From: Prorocentrum cordatum
Lineage: Eukaryota > Sar > Dinophyceae > Prorocentrales > Prorocentraceae
Direction: 5' to 3'
Length of the DNA stretch: 64,000 nucleotides
NCBI GenBank assembly: GCA_963575745.1
Contig: CAUYUJ010015502.1
Span: 198,067 to 262,066 of the forward strand
The translations under genes and the position numbers were made by a program. Below are positions 20,747-31,494 of this stretch, in pieces; the first letter of the stretch is position 1, and each line of letters starts with the position of its first letter. The notes under the pieces were generated by a model. The model did not search any database. It had not been told where the DNA came from and saw only the letters and a program-made list of their open reading frames with translations.

Positions 20747-21205
20747 GATCAGGAGGAGGAGGAGGAGGAGGGGGAGGAGGAGGAGGAGGAGGAGGGAGGA
20801 GGAGGAGGAGGAGGAGGAGGAGGAGGAGGAGGAGGAGGAGGAGAGGAGGAGGAGGAGGAGGAGGAGGAGGAGGAGGAGGAGGAGGAGGAGGAGGAGGAGG
20901 AGGAGGAGGAGGAGGAGGAGGAGGAGGAGGAGGAGGAGGAGGAGGAGGAGGAGGAGGAGGAGAGGAGGAGGAGGGAGGAGGAGGGAGGAGGAGGAGGGAG
21001 GAGGAGGAGGAGGAGGTAGGAGGAGGAGGAGGAGGAGGAGGAGGAGGAGGAGGAGGAGGAGGAGGAGGGGAGGAGCAGGAGGAGGGGAGGAGGAGGGGGA
21101 GGAGGGGGGAGGAGGAGGAGAGGAGGAGGAGGAGGAGGAGGAGGAGGAGGAGGGAGGAGGAGGAGGAGGAGGAGGAGGAGGAGGAGGAGGAGGAGGAGGA
21201 GGGAT
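20747..21205. repeat. (GGA)n array, about 460 bp
   Basis: Near-pure GGA units with a few GGGGA and GAGGA interruptions. All six frames are low-complexity. Confidence 0.95.
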
Positions 21206-21209
21206 GACT

Positions 21210-22145
21210 GCGCGGGCAGTCGCGCGCAAGCTGCCCGCGGAAGGTCGCGGTTACGCACCCCTCGTTTCCGACGTGGCGTTCCGCGCTGGCGGCCTGCGGA
21301 GGCCACTGCGCAAGGTCGCCATGTCATCTCGCGTAGGACCCGTCTCCTTTCGTCATTGATCAGGGGGTGCTTCAGGCCTCGGAACAAATTAGCGAACAGT
21401 CATGCCACATTCATGTGTCAACGGCTCCCCCTCCCCCCAATGTTCAAAGTTGGCGACAGGTCTGATGAGATTGATGAGATGCACTTCGACCGCAGTCTCC
21501 CCCGCGCGTGCCAACAGTGAGGTTGGGGGGGAGGGGGAGTGTTCAGTAATTGTTTCCTTCTACCGTTGGAGGGCTGCGCCCCAATGTCACGACAGACACG
21601 TTGCAGTCTCGCGTCGGGCGCATGGGAGGGAAGGGGGTCTAATTCCGAAACCTGCTGCGTGCAGCTGGTGTCGGCGCCCCGCCGCATGGCACTGTCGCGT
21701 TCTTCGGCGCATAGCCGCTCTCAGCGCCGGGGGCCGCTGCAAAACCAGATACTTGGGGTGATTCGCTAATCCCCCCTTGGGCTATCCCTCATTTACTCCG
21801 ACCCATTACTCGGCTGCTGCCCCCCCCCCATCCCTCAAGTTGTCGGCGCGGTACGCTGAGCCGACCTGTTGTAGCGGCGCGTCGCGAAATAACAAAATGA
21901 TGCCCACGCTCTGATGTACACGTCCGCTGGCCTCGGCCACCTGACGCAGAGGTGTCGCCAGGAAGGCCAATGGTTGCAGCATGATGCTTGCGGCGTGACG
22001 TCCCGCGGCATTTGGATGATCGCCTCCTCTGCCGCAGTCGTAATCGCATCGGTTGCATCCTGTGCACTTCGACTGGCTCGGACCGCGGCCTGCGACGGGC
22101 ACCCTCGCTTGCTGTGTTGTGCGCCTGCCCTCTGGTCTCTGCGTG
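21210..22145. other. no gene seen
   Basis: GC-rich unique sequence with open frames on both strands but no motif. The frame at 21806-22741 minus runs into a GGA tract and is not credible. Confidence 0.35.
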
Positions 22146-22148
22146 AGT

Positions 22149-22361
22149 GAAATCGCAGGCCTAGAGGTTGACACCAACACCAATATCGGCGGTGTTCCTC
22201 CACCGAGGGAAGAAGATCCCGATCTCGGTGATGGTGGTAATATTCTGGCTTCCAAGGTGACCGAATTATTACTACCAACACCGAAATCTAGGATCATCTC
22301 CCCCCTGTGGAGGCAGCCCCCTGCATTGGTGTTGGTGCCCATTTCCAGGCCTCCAATGAAA
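22149..22361. mobile_element. foldback element F
   Basis: About 210 bp whose two halves are imperfect reverse complements. The left arm has GACACCAACACCAAT, TCCTCCAC and GGTGGTAATATTC. The right arm, reverse-complemented, has GGCACCAACACCAAT, GCCTCCAC and GGTAGTAATAATTC. Arms are about 97 bp at roughly three-quarters identity. The transcript would fold into one long hairpin. Confidence 0.75.
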
Positions 22362-22474
22362 GGGGCTGTGTTGCAAACGGGTCCTGCACCCTGGGGCTTT
22401 TGGCGGGCGGCTTGTGTCTGCGCAGTGGATCGGCTCGAGGCCTCCCAGATAGGGTCAAAGTAGGTTGGGGGGGA

Positions 22475-22565
22475 GGGGGGAGTGAGTGGAGGAGGAGGAG
22501 GAAGAAGGAGGAGGAGGAGGAGGAGGGGGAGGAGGAGGGGGAGGAGGAGGAGGAGGAGGAGGGGT
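22475..22565. repeat. (GGA)n tract
   Basis: About 90 bp of GGA with GGGGGA and GAA interruptions. Confidence 0.9.
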
Positions 22566-22574
22566 GGAGCGCGA

Positions 22575-22655
22575 CGTTCTCCACGCCGACGTCGCTGATG
22601 CATCGCCGACGTCGCCGATGCATCGCCGTCCGCGCCGACCCCACCCGGGTTGCCT
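22575..22655. repeat. GACGTCGCCGATGCATCGCC repeat, copy 1
   Basis: CTCCACGCCGACGTCGC followed by GATGCATCGCCGACGTCGC. A diverged copy is at 38385-38450. Both lie near a GGA/TCC tract and a GCCTCCCAG word. Confidence 0.65.
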
Positions 22656-22659
22656 CTCT

Positions 22660-23300
22660 GGGAGGGCCACGGGAGCACCGAAAAGGACGAGAAACTTCCA
22701 GGAAGCTTTTTCGGTGGCACGTCTCTGTGAGACTTCTGCACAGCCGATGCGGCGCGTCCCTGCGAGACTGGCGCGGTCCCGCTCGGACACGCTTGGTGCA
22801 GTCGTCGGAACTGTCCTGGGAGGCAGCGCCCAACGATATGAAGCGACAGTGTACCAAACCCAGGGGGTGCGCCCTCATCGTTCGCTCAGGCCGGGTTCCA
22901 ATGATCTGCAAGGGGGGTGCGGAGCTTGTGTTTCCTGCACCGGTTCGAGGGAGGCGACGCGTTCGGCCCATTCTAAGGACCGATGAGCGGTGCGTGTCCC
23001 CGTTTGTTTTGGGGGTGCCAGCGCGTGCGCATGGCGAACGTGTGCCATGTTTGCTTTAGTAAGGGGGTGGTGTGATTGCTTCGCTCGCGGGCCCGGGCTG
23101 CTGCTGCGGCCGGGGCGGACGAGTCGGTGGAGGACCAGGAGGCGAAGGAGGGAGATTGCAATGCTGAAGATCAGCAGGAGAGCGGGGATGCGATGAGGAA
23201 GAGGAGCGCGAGGAGGGGATCATGGTAGCGGGGGCGGGTGAGGAAGACGATTGTCAGAGTGATCGCGGATAGATTTGTGGACGACGATCAGTGGAGAGGA
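22660..23300. other. no gene recognised
   Basis: A plus frame crosses 22307-23059 but starts in element F and crosses the GGA tract, so it is not credible as a gene. No motif is seen. Confidence 0.35.
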
Positions 23301-23420
23301 AGCATGTTGCAAAATAGTTCCCAGGTGTCTAAAACGTATGTTAAGCATGTTTTAAACATGTAAAAACAGGTCTACAACATGTTTAGAACATGTCTCAAAA
23401 ATGTTAAACACATGTTCAAC
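23300..23420. repeat. cluster of AACATGTTT palindromes
   Basis: ACATGTTTAAAACATG-like words recur five or six times (for example TTAAACATG, AACATGTTTAGAACATG and ACACATGTTC) in an AT-rich island. Confidence 0.6.
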
Positions 23421-23845
23421 TCAGTGGTAGGATTGTTAGGGTGTCCATTGCCATGGCATCCACAAGGATAGGTGGCATGGCCTCCTGGTCCCGCTCCTGC
23501 TGCTGCGCCCTCCTCGCGGGTCCTCGGCGCTCCAGCCGCCTCGGTCTCCGGACGTCCTCGGCCCCCATCGCCCCCGATCTGTGACCCCCGGCCCCTCCTC
23601 TTCGGCCCCCCCGTGCTCGACCCCAATTCGATTCGTGACGCGAAGGGCACGCGCACGAGCTAACGCCATCAGGATGCTGCGGGGGACAGCTCCAGGAACA
23701 AGGAAGAAGCAAGCACTTTGCCCCCCGACCCTCAGTCCTCGATCCCCGTGGGCGCCTCTTCGAGGCGCCCGCGCGGGCGGGGGCGGGGGAGGGGAAGCGG
23801 GGCGGCGAGGCACTCGAGGCCTACAGCATCGGCGACCAAGTCCTG
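23421..23845. other. no gene seen
   Basis: GC-rich sequence with Pro/Arg-rich open frames only. Confidence 0.35.
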
Positions 23846-23847
23846 AT

Positions 23848-23862
23848 GATTATGACGATGAC

Positions 23863-23915
<53 letters not shown>

Positions 23916-24017
23916 GATGCTGATGAGATAATGTTGATGCTGCTGATGATGATGATGATGATGAGAGAATGATGATGATGATGATGATGATGAGAGAATG
24001 ATGATGATGATGAGAGA

Positions 24018-24049
<32 letters not shown>

Positions 24050-24486
24050 GATGAGAGAATGATGATGGTGATGATGATGATGAGAGAATGATGATGATGA
24101 TGAGAGAATGATGATGATGATGATGAGAGAATGATGATAATGATGAGAGAATGATGATGATGATGATGATGATGAGAGAATGATGATGATGATGATGATG
24201 ATGAGAGAATGATGATGATGAGATGCTGGTGAGATAATGTTGATGCTGCTGATGATGATGATGAGAATGATGATGATGATGAGAGAATGATGATGATGAT
24301 GATGATGATGCTGATGACGATGATGATGATGATGATGAGAGAATGATGATGATGATGAGAGAATGTTGATGGTGATGATGATGAGAGAACCATGATGATG
24401 ATGATGATGATGATGAGAGAATGATGATGATGAGAGAATGATGATGGTGATGAGAGAATGATGATGATGATGATGATGATGAGAGA

Positions 24487-24576
<90 letters not shown>

Positions 24577-24577
24577 G
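23848..24577. repeat. (GAT)n array with GAGAAT interruptions
   Basis: About 730 bp. Blocks of GAT are separated by GAGAGAAT at irregular spacing, a two-level structure that suggests repeated internal duplication. The poly-His, poly-Ile and poly-Ser frames are artefacts. Confidence 0.95.
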
Positions 24578-24584
24578 TATTGGC

Positions 24585-25185
24585 GAATATGTCCTGTTGG
24601 GTGGGATTCTTGAGGCCGTGGGGTCGGCCACGGGCCCCCACCGTCAGGCTCCCGGGAGGGACGGAAGGGGAAGCAGGAGATCTCGGAGGGAACGGAGCCA
24701 GGGCGGAGCGAACCGAACTGAACCGAGCCCGGCCTGCCCCGTGCGGTCGGCCACGGGCCCGCCTTGCCCCTGGCATCGCTCGACCGTGTGCATTCTTCCT
24801 CGGCGAGGACCCTGGAGGAGCATCCTGGACCATCGAGCGAGAAAATCACGGAAAAATGCACAGGAAATGGACGTCCGAGCGACGGCAAGTGCCAGACTCC
24901 TGGGAGCAGGGGGAGGGAGGAGGAGACCCAGACACGCGACGTCCTGATGTGTTCCGAACGCGGTCCCTGGGAGTCCCCGCCCTTTCCCCGGGACTGGGCT
25001 TTTCATCCTGAGCCGTTTTATTGACGGTCCCGGGGCCCGGCGAGGGCCCCCAGAGTCGGTGACTACATGTGAACCCTACCCCCACGCCCCACGATTTCTA
25101 AGTGGGGGGGGTCACTTCGTTCGGGAGCTCCCAAGCGAAATGCGCCCCGACCCCCGGGGGGTGGGGTTCATAGAAGAAGAGAAAA
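24585..25185. other. no gene; dispersed repeat fragment at 24.98-25.06 kb
   Basis: GCTTTTCATCCTG and GCGAGGGCCCCCAGAG match 14.45-14.51 kb. The remainder is GC-rich and unrecognised. Confidence 0.45.
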
Positions 25186-25190
25186 TCACC

Positions 25191-25351
25191 TAAACATAAA
25201 CTTTTGGCGCTCCGCGCGGATTTCTTGGATCCGCGCTGGACCCCCCTCCCTGGCGCGCGGAGCGCGCCAGGGGCGGCGCTGGAGGCGCCGCCAGGGGGGT
25301 TCCAGGCGCGGGTCCAAGAAATCCGCGCGGAGAGCCACAAGTTTATGTTTA
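25191..25351. mobile_element. inverted-repeat element family G, copy G1
   Basis: Arms of about 60 bp. Left TAAACATAAACTTTTGGC then CCGCGCGGATTTCTTGGA; right arm reverse-complemented TAAACATAAACTTGTGGC then the same word. The centre is a second GC palindrome. Family members are at 53.3 kb and a fragment at 12.2 kb. Confidence 0.8.
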
Positions 25352-25477
25352 TATGGTGTTTCTTCTTCTAGTTCGCATGTGGTCGCCTACAGAAGCCGAG
25401 AACGGCCAAAAGCCTCCCCGGCCTGATTTTTTGCCACGACGCGAGCATATGTCTGGGGAGGCGGCTAAGAGGGGGGG

Positions 25478-25700
25478 GATGACTAGGGATGGCGGTGGGT
25501 ATCGTGGCGTGGGCCATCATAGTTCCCCAGATTTCGTGGCGCCTCCTCTCACTTCAGTACGTCCCTGGTACCCCCCTCCCCCCCCGGGCCGCGCACGTGC
25601 CGCCGGCCGTGATCTGCACCCCCCCCCCTCTTGGACGCCCCTCTCTGGGCCGCCCCCGACTGGGGAGGGAGCTCGGGTCTGTGGCGCCCCCCGTGCGGGG
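25478..25700 (+). repeat. dispersed repeat H, copy 1 (copy 2 at 37.80-37.99 kb)
   Basis: GATGACTAGGG, CCCCAGATTTCGTGGCGCCT, CACGTGCC then CTTGGACGCCCC. The same blocks occur in order at 37800-37985. Confidence 0.8.
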
Positions 25701-25804
25701 GGCCTCCTCGCGCGCGGTGGCACCCTGGGGGGGCGCGCCTGCAGGCGCGCCCGGCGCCCCGAGCCGGGCACCGCCAGGGCGGGCCTCCCCACGAGGAGCG
25801 AGGC

Positions 25805-26643
25805 TCACGTCGGGCCTGTCGCACTGCAGGAGGGAGGTTCAAAAACAGTCAGAAATGTTGTGGGGACGTTTTTTTTGTTGTTTCGATGTTTGTATGTTGT
25901 TATGAGTTTGTTCTTTTTTTAGAAAAAAAGAAAGGAAAAAACATAAAAAAAATAAATACACAAATAAAAAATAAATAAATAAATAATGATGATAATAATA
26001 ACAAATATAATACTAAATAATAATAATAATAGTAATACTAATAATATTAATAACAATAACACTAACACTAATACTACTACAAATACTAATAATAATATTA
26101 ATACTAATACTATTACTGATACTATTACTAATAATACTAATACGAATCATAATACCAATAATAACACTACTACTAATACTGATACTAATATTAATACGAA
26201 TACGAATACTAATACTACTACTAATCATAATAATAACGATACCAATAATAATATTGATAGTAGTAATACTAATACTAATACTAATACTAATACGAATATT
26301 AATACTAATACTAATACTAATACGAATACTAATATTAATAACAATACTAATACGAATACGAATACTACTACGAATACTATTACTAATACTAATACTAATA
26401 CTAGTACTAGTACTAACATTATCATTAATACTAATACTAATGCTAATACTAAGACTAATACTAATAATAGTAATAATAGTAGGAATGGTAATAGTAATAA
26501 TAATATTAATAATAATAATAATAAAAGTAGTAGTAGTAATAATAAGAATAATAATAAACTGTTGGTGATGATTGTGGGTGAATGTTTTGACCCTGGTTTT
26601 TTGTCGTCCAAATGCCGCCTGCAGGAGGGCATGCCCGACCTTA
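25805..26643. mobile_element. inverted-repeat element family A, copy A6, with internal AAT/ACTAAT expansion
   Basis: Left end TCACGTCGGGCCTGTCG; right end reverse-complemented TAAGGTCGGGCATGCCC. Flanks AGCGAGGC and ATCCAGGC match at 6 of 8 bases. The interior keeps the family word GGGGACG near the left end but has grown to 839 bp through an AT-rich AAT/ACTAAT microsatellite (25975-26560). Confidence 0.8.
25975..26560. repeat. (AAT/ACTAAT)n microsatellite
   Basis: Almost pure AAT-type units lying wholly inside family A copy A6. The Asn/Thr-rich frames are artefacts. Confidence 0.95.
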
Positions 26644-26956
26644 ATCCAGGCGGAGGGGGCGGGCAGGAACTTGAGGTCTTCTGTCCCCGCCTCGGGGAGG
26701 GGGGGGGGGGGGCAACGATGGGGGCGCCCCTCCTCTCCGAGGATCGAGGGTTGATGACTGTGCCGGAGGAGGGGGAGGAGAGGAGAGGAGAAGCGCGGAA
26801 GATGGCATCGAAGGGGGAGAGACGCGCGAATGCACGTTCGATGCTGCAGGCCATCGCCATCGAACTGCGGCGCAGCGTCTGCCAGGAGCTCACGCCGTCG
26901 CCGCAGCTGTGTTGGCTGACGCCTTGCGTTGTATAGCCCCCAAGAAAACAGACTCC
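26644..26956. other. no gene seen; poly-G run
   Basis: Contains a G run at about 26699-26712 and GGAGAG repeats. Nothing recognisable. Confidence 0.35.
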
Positions 26957-26970
26957 TACTACGACTGCTA

Positions 26971-27147
26971 CAGTCGGGGCCCTGAAGAAGGAACCCTTTT
27001 CGTTGGGGAGGGGCTCCGCGTTCCTTAAAGTGTTTCGCAGCTTGCCTCAGGTTTTCGATATGTTTTCGATAGGAAATCGAAGTTTAACGTATGGAAAAAA
27101 GTGGCCTCGTTCCTTATTTAGGGTTCCTTAGGTCAACGCCCCGACTG
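26971..27147. mobile_element. inverted-repeat element family J, copy J1
   Basis: Non-coding, 177 bp. Left CAGTCGGGGCCCTGAAG; right reverse-complemented CAGTCGGGGCGTTGACC, both reaching AGGAACCC. Interior words AGGGGCTCCG and CTCGTTCCTTATTTAGGG are shared with J3 or J4. It is flanked by TA, and also by a perfect 14-bp repeat TACTACGACTGCTA on each side. CAGT ends and a TA target resemble Tc1/mariner-type MITEs. Confidence 0.85.
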
Positions 27148-27301
27148 TACTACGACTGCTACTCCCGCGATGGCAGGAGCCCTCGTCGCGCCCACCGCCG
27201 CGCGGCCGCGGCCCGCCGACGACGTGGGGCCCAGGTGGCAGCACCCCTCGCCAACACCCGCCCCCCGCGCGATGGTGAAGCGGAACACGCTGACGTTGGA
27301 C

Positions 27302-27456
27302 TTACGTCGGGCGTGTCCCCCATACAGGAGGAGTATCCACAAAAATAATCATAAAATAGTCAGGGGAAAAGTATGTTTGACCCTTGTTTAAGCAGTTGTT
27401 GCCTATGTTCTATCTGTCGTCCAAAGTCCGCCTGTAGGGGGACAGGCCCGACCTAA
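27302..27456. mobile_element. inverted-repeat element family A, copy A3
   Basis: 155 bp, ends TTACGTCGGGCGTGTCC and (reverse complement) TTAGGTCGGGCCTGTCC. It contains AATAGTCAGGGGAAAAG. No clear target duplication remains. Confidence 0.85.
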
Positions 27457-27627
27457 CTGTGTAGTAGCCCCACCAAAAAAAATTGGCACTCGTGCGATGC
27501 CGCGTCGTGGAAGCACCCCAGCGGTACGCGTTTGATGGATCAGGCGCAGCCCCAGTGGCACACCCGTGGAGCGAGGCGACCGTGGGAGGCCCTCCGGGCC
27601 GTCGTGGATTGACGGAAGCCCGAAAAG

Positions 27628-27712
27628 GTCCTCCTCCTCCTCCTCCTCCTCCTCCTCCTCCTCCTCCTCCTCCTCCCCCTCCTCCTCCTCCTCCTCCTCC
27701 TCCTCCTGGGTG
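27628..27712. repeat. (TCC)n tract
   Basis: About 85 bp of TCC units. Confidence 0.95.
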
Positions 27713-27719
27713 TTGACCT

Positions 27720-27950
27720 CTTCGGGCCATCTTTGATGTCCTCTTGGAATCGTCTTGTGCCTTTGGGGGCCTCTTGGGCTGTGTCGAGGCCATCCTGGAC
27801 CGTATTGGTGCCATCTTGGGGCGCACTGGAGCATCTTAAAGAGGCCATGTTGACGGCCTTGGTGACCTGCCTGGGCTGTCTTGGAAGCCATCCTGGGGAT
27901 TTTGGATTTTCGGAAGGCCGCCAAAAGACGTCTGGCCGCCCAGGAATCCT
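27720..27950 (+). repeat. CTTGGGG-type degenerate array, block 1
   Basis: Words such as GTCTTGTGCC, GGGGGCCTCTTGGG and ATCTTGGGGCG at about 11-bp spacing, same strand as all other blocks of this repeat in the window. Confidence 0.7.
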
Positions 27951-28079
27951 CGGGAGAGGATGCCGATGCACGCAAGGAAGCGTGATCGGGAGAGAGGGGT
28001 GCCTTTCTAGAAGACTACAAATCCGTACGAGACAACACTTGGCCTTCTACAACGCCTCAACGTGCCAGGGGGCACGGCG

Positions 28080-28765
28080 GTGGCGGATGACGGGAAGCGC
28101 GCTTAGACTCGAAGAGTCGTGCGATGGACGTCGCATCCAGGCCCAGAGGTGAAAAAATTATCAAGTGGGAGGGTCCAGGGGGGGAGGGGTGGCGGGGTTC
28201 CTCCTCTGCGGCGACAGAAGTCGCGCGATGGACGTTGCTTACAGGCCCGGAGGGGAAGTATTTATCAAGTGGAGGGGTCCATGGGGGAGTGGTTGCGAGG
28301 TGGCTCCTCCGCGGCGACGTGGCGGATGACGGGAAGCGCGCTTAGACTGGAAGAGACGCGCGATGGACGTTGTTTACGGACCCAGAGGGGAAAACGTTTA
28401 TCAAGGGGGGGGTCCAGGGGGGGGAGTGGTGGCGGGATTCCTCCTCGGTAGCGACGTGGCGGATGACGGGAAGCGCGCTTAGCCTCGAAGAGTCGCGCGA
28501 TGAACGTTGCTTACAGGCCCGGAGATAAAATATTTATCAAGTGAGGGATTCCAGGGGGGGAGTGGTGGCGGGGTGGCTCCTCCGCGGCGACGTGGCGGAT
28601 GACGGGAAGCGCGCTTAGACTGGAAGAGTCGCGCGATGGACGTTGTTTACGGGCCTGGAGGGGGAATAATTATCAAGTGGGGGGGTCTTTTGGGGGAGTG
28701 GTGGCGGGGGTGGTTCCTCTGCGCCGACGTGGCGGATGACGGGAAGCGCGCTTAGAAGGCCAAGG
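28080..28765 (+). repeat. 137-bp tandem array, block Q1
   Basis: GGGAAGCGCG starts at 28092, 28331, 28468, 28604 and 28741, giving steps of 239 and then 137, 136 and 137. Each unit holds GACTCGAAGAGTC or a close variant, a 5-bp hairpin, then GCGCGATGGACG and TTTATCAAGTGG. Confidence 0.9.
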
Positions 28766-29685
28766 CTCGAGCGATTATGGTGATGTTCTTCGTGTCGGCG
28801 GGGTCGCAATCCCCCGCACAGCATGATTGCAGATCGATGGCGGGACATGTTTCGTTTCTCTTCTTTCTGTGCGCCATCCTACGCCGAATTGAACCACGCT
28901 GGAGGGCCGAGCGTTCGGTGGCGGCACGACCACCGTGGAGCCCCATGCCGTCCAACGACGACTACGACGGGGGCGAGCCAGTGCAAAGCCTGGGCACATC
29001 CTACAGTACCTACTGCGCCGCGCTCGCCAGAGGGCGGGCGGGGTACTGGGGCGACCGCCTAACACGTTGGGATACAGTGTCGAACCGATGCAGCTGGATC
29101 GCACACATCTTCCCTGTCCTCATGCCTCACCATTCAAGTTATTGGACCAGGAGCAGTATTGGTTGTACAGTTTTGTGATTTCCAATCGTGGTGGTGCATA
29201 CTTGCTTCTACATGTTTGTCTCAACTGGGTCCCATGGCTGTTCATTTGTCGCCGTCTTGTGCTTGTCGCAACAGGGAGTACCAGAGCAAGTGTCTGGTGA
29301 CTTTGAGTTTGGCTCGGCCGGCCTACTAGACTCGCCCTGTTACATGCTCCGTGTGCTCAGTTGGCTCCTGTTTTTGTGTACTTGCATTGCGGTGCATGAC
29401 GTTGCCGCCTTTTGTTATGGTGGGAAGGGCGGTATGCCTTCCACGCGCGTCACTTTAGCCTGCCTTCTGCACTCTCCCTTTCTGCTCGCTTCCCACCACG
29501 GCTGCAACGGCGCGCCGCCTGTCTCGTGGCCAGGGGGCCATGGCCAGTCGTGCGTGTCCGCCACCGGAGGGCGGTTGCCACGCATGACGTACCCTAGATG
29601 CACACGTGCGCGGGTCACCCCAGAGCGGGAAGGCCTTGTCGAGGGCTCGCGAGACCTTTGAATCGGGGTTGCGTCTCCAAAAATA
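28766..29685. other. unique sequence, no gene recognised
   Basis: Plus frames at 28777-29178 and 29188-29661 are moderately protein-like and the second is Cys-rich and hydrophobic, but no family is recognised and start and splice sites are unclear. Confidence 0.35.
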
Positions 29686-29689
29686 AATG

Positions 29690-30060
29690 CGCGCTTAGAC
29701 TGGAAACATCGCGCGATGGACGTTGTTCACGGGCCCTGGGGGGAAATATTGAGCAAGTTGGGGGGTCCATGGGGGGAGTGGTGGCGGGAGCGCTCCTCCG
29801 CGGTGACATGGCGGATGACGGGAAGCGCGCTTAGTTTGGAAGGGTCGCGCGATGGACGTCGCATGCCCCCCCGAAGCGGGGGCCCAGGGAGGGGGTGGCG
29901 GCGGGAGCGCTCCTCCGCGGCGACGCTGCGGATGACTGGAAGCGCGCTTAGACTGGAAGAGTCGCGCGATGAAAGTCGCAGACTGGCCCAGAGGTAACAT
30001 ATTTATCAAGCGGGGGGGGCCCACGGGGCAAGTGGTGGCGGGGGCGCTCCTCCGCGGCGA
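29690..30060 (+). repeat. 137-bp tandem array, block Q2
   Basis: GCGCGCTTAG recurs near 29691, 29824 and 29941 with the same unit text as Q1, partly shortened to 117 bp. Confidence 0.85.
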
Positions 30061-30214
30061 CGTGGCCCGGAGGGAAAATATTGTAGTGGCCTCCGGCCAG
30101 TGCCGCCAATCCGGGGCGCTTCCGCTGCTGCCGGAAGCATGCGATGGCGGTCATGACCGGCGACGACGGCGAGCGGTAAGGATGATGGTGAAGATTGGGA
30201 ATGGAGGCAACGGA

Positions 30215-30400
30215 GTAGGATGAGGAGGAGGAGGAGGAGGAGGAGGAGGAAGAGGAGGAGGAGGAGGAGGAGGAGGAGGAGGACCATGATGAGGCGGGGG
30301 GGGGGAGGGGCAGGAGTGGCAGGATGCCGAGGATGACGAGGAGCAGGAGGAAGCGGGAAATGGAAGAGGGGGAGGAGGAGAAGGAGGAGCACGACGAGGA
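30215..30400. repeat. (GGA)n tract
   Basis: GGA units with GAA and GGGGG interruptions. Confidence 0.85.
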
Positions 30401-30735
30401 TGAAGAGATCTTCGGCGGTTGTTGGAGTTGTTCGGCGGTTGTTGGACAGCCTCTTGTGGGGCCACGTGCTAGCCCTCTTTGCCATGACACCTCGCCGATT
30501 TGGCGCAGTTTGAAAAGTTTCGTGCTAGAGCTGTCTGCGTCACAGTTGTTTGTGGAGCCTTGTGCAACACCAGTCTCTGTTGGGAACCACGTTGTTTTTG
30601 GAGTATATGGGGCCTTCGCGCGGTCCTTTGCGGGCCCTAGTGAGATCATGAGTGTGAAGGACACCGAAGACGGGAGAAGATGTGAAAGCGTGGAAGAACC
30701 TTTTGTATTGCAGCGTTTGCGCTCAGGCGTAAGCG
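30401..30735 (+). other. possible exon-like stretch, unknown
   Basis: The plus frame reads WRSLKSFVLELSASQLFVEP and onward through about 30740 with ordinary protein composition, but continues into repeat. No motif; low confidence. Confidence 0.2.
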
Positions 30736-31345
30736 TCGTGGAAGCATTGGAGCAGGTGTTGGGCTTCTCGGGGGGGGTCTTGGAGGCAGTTCGGAGGCCT
30801 CTAGAAGGCGTTTTGGATGCATGTTTGAAATTATCGGGGGCCTTAGGCTTCAGGGGGCTTTTTCGGGGCCAGCTGGAAGCGTCTTGGGGCCTCTTCAGGC
30901 GATTCGGGGGCCTCTGGGGGTCTGCTGGTGGTTAATTGGGCCATCTTCGGTATTTGTTCCGCCGTCTTGGCGCCCTCTTAGGCGCCTCTTGGGCCCGTCT
31001 TGGGGCCCTATTGGGCCTTTTCTGGGTGCTTCCTGGGCATATTGGGCCCTGCCTGGGCCGTCTTCGAGCCCTCTTGGCGGTTTCTTGGGCCGTTTGGGGG
31101 CTCTGAAGGCCCACGAGGCGAATATACTAAAATTGTAAGTTTTCCTAGGGGAATGGGGTACGTTTTTGGAAAGGGGGTCTTTTGGGGGAGACCTTTTTTC
31201 CAGGGCTTCTGAGGGCATATTGGAGGTTTCTGGAGCCGTCTTGGGATCACTCCGGGCGTCTTGCAACGGTCGTTCGGCGATTCGGGGCCCTCTTGGCCCA
31301 TGTTGGGGCCCTCCTGGGCGAGGGGGCCGTCCCCGAGTGAGAAGG
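30736..31345 (+). repeat. CTTGGGG-type degenerate array, block 2
   Basis: GGGCCGTCTTGGG and GGGGGCCTCTTGG words. It includes GCGAATATACTAAAATTGTA near 31118, a marker shared with the 32.9-35.3 kb blocks. Confidence 0.8.
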
Positions 31346-31494
31346 GGTTCCGATTCCGCCCTGGGAATTCAATCGACCCCCCCCCTACCCCTACCCCAGC
31401 AGAGCCACCCCGGCACCTACCCCCCAGTAGAGCTGAAGCCCACGAATTGAGGCTCAGGCTGATCTTAGGGCCTTTGAAACTCACACGCCGGACC

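Noticed and set aside
20456-21387. Long Arg/Glu- or Leu/Ser/Pro-rich frames on both strands
   Set aside because: Products of the GGA array; all frames are open because the repeat has no stop.
22930-22990. tRNA gene suggested by GGTTCGAGG
   Set aside because: No cloverleaf: acceptor and anticodon arms could not be paired on either side. No other tRNA or rRNA was found.
22307-23059. 250-codon plus frame as a gene
   Set aside because: It begins inside foldback element F and crosses a GGA tract; no motif.
23732-24888. His/Ile/Ser-rich minus-strand frames of about 300-355 codons
   Set aside because: Translations of the GAT array extended into flanks.
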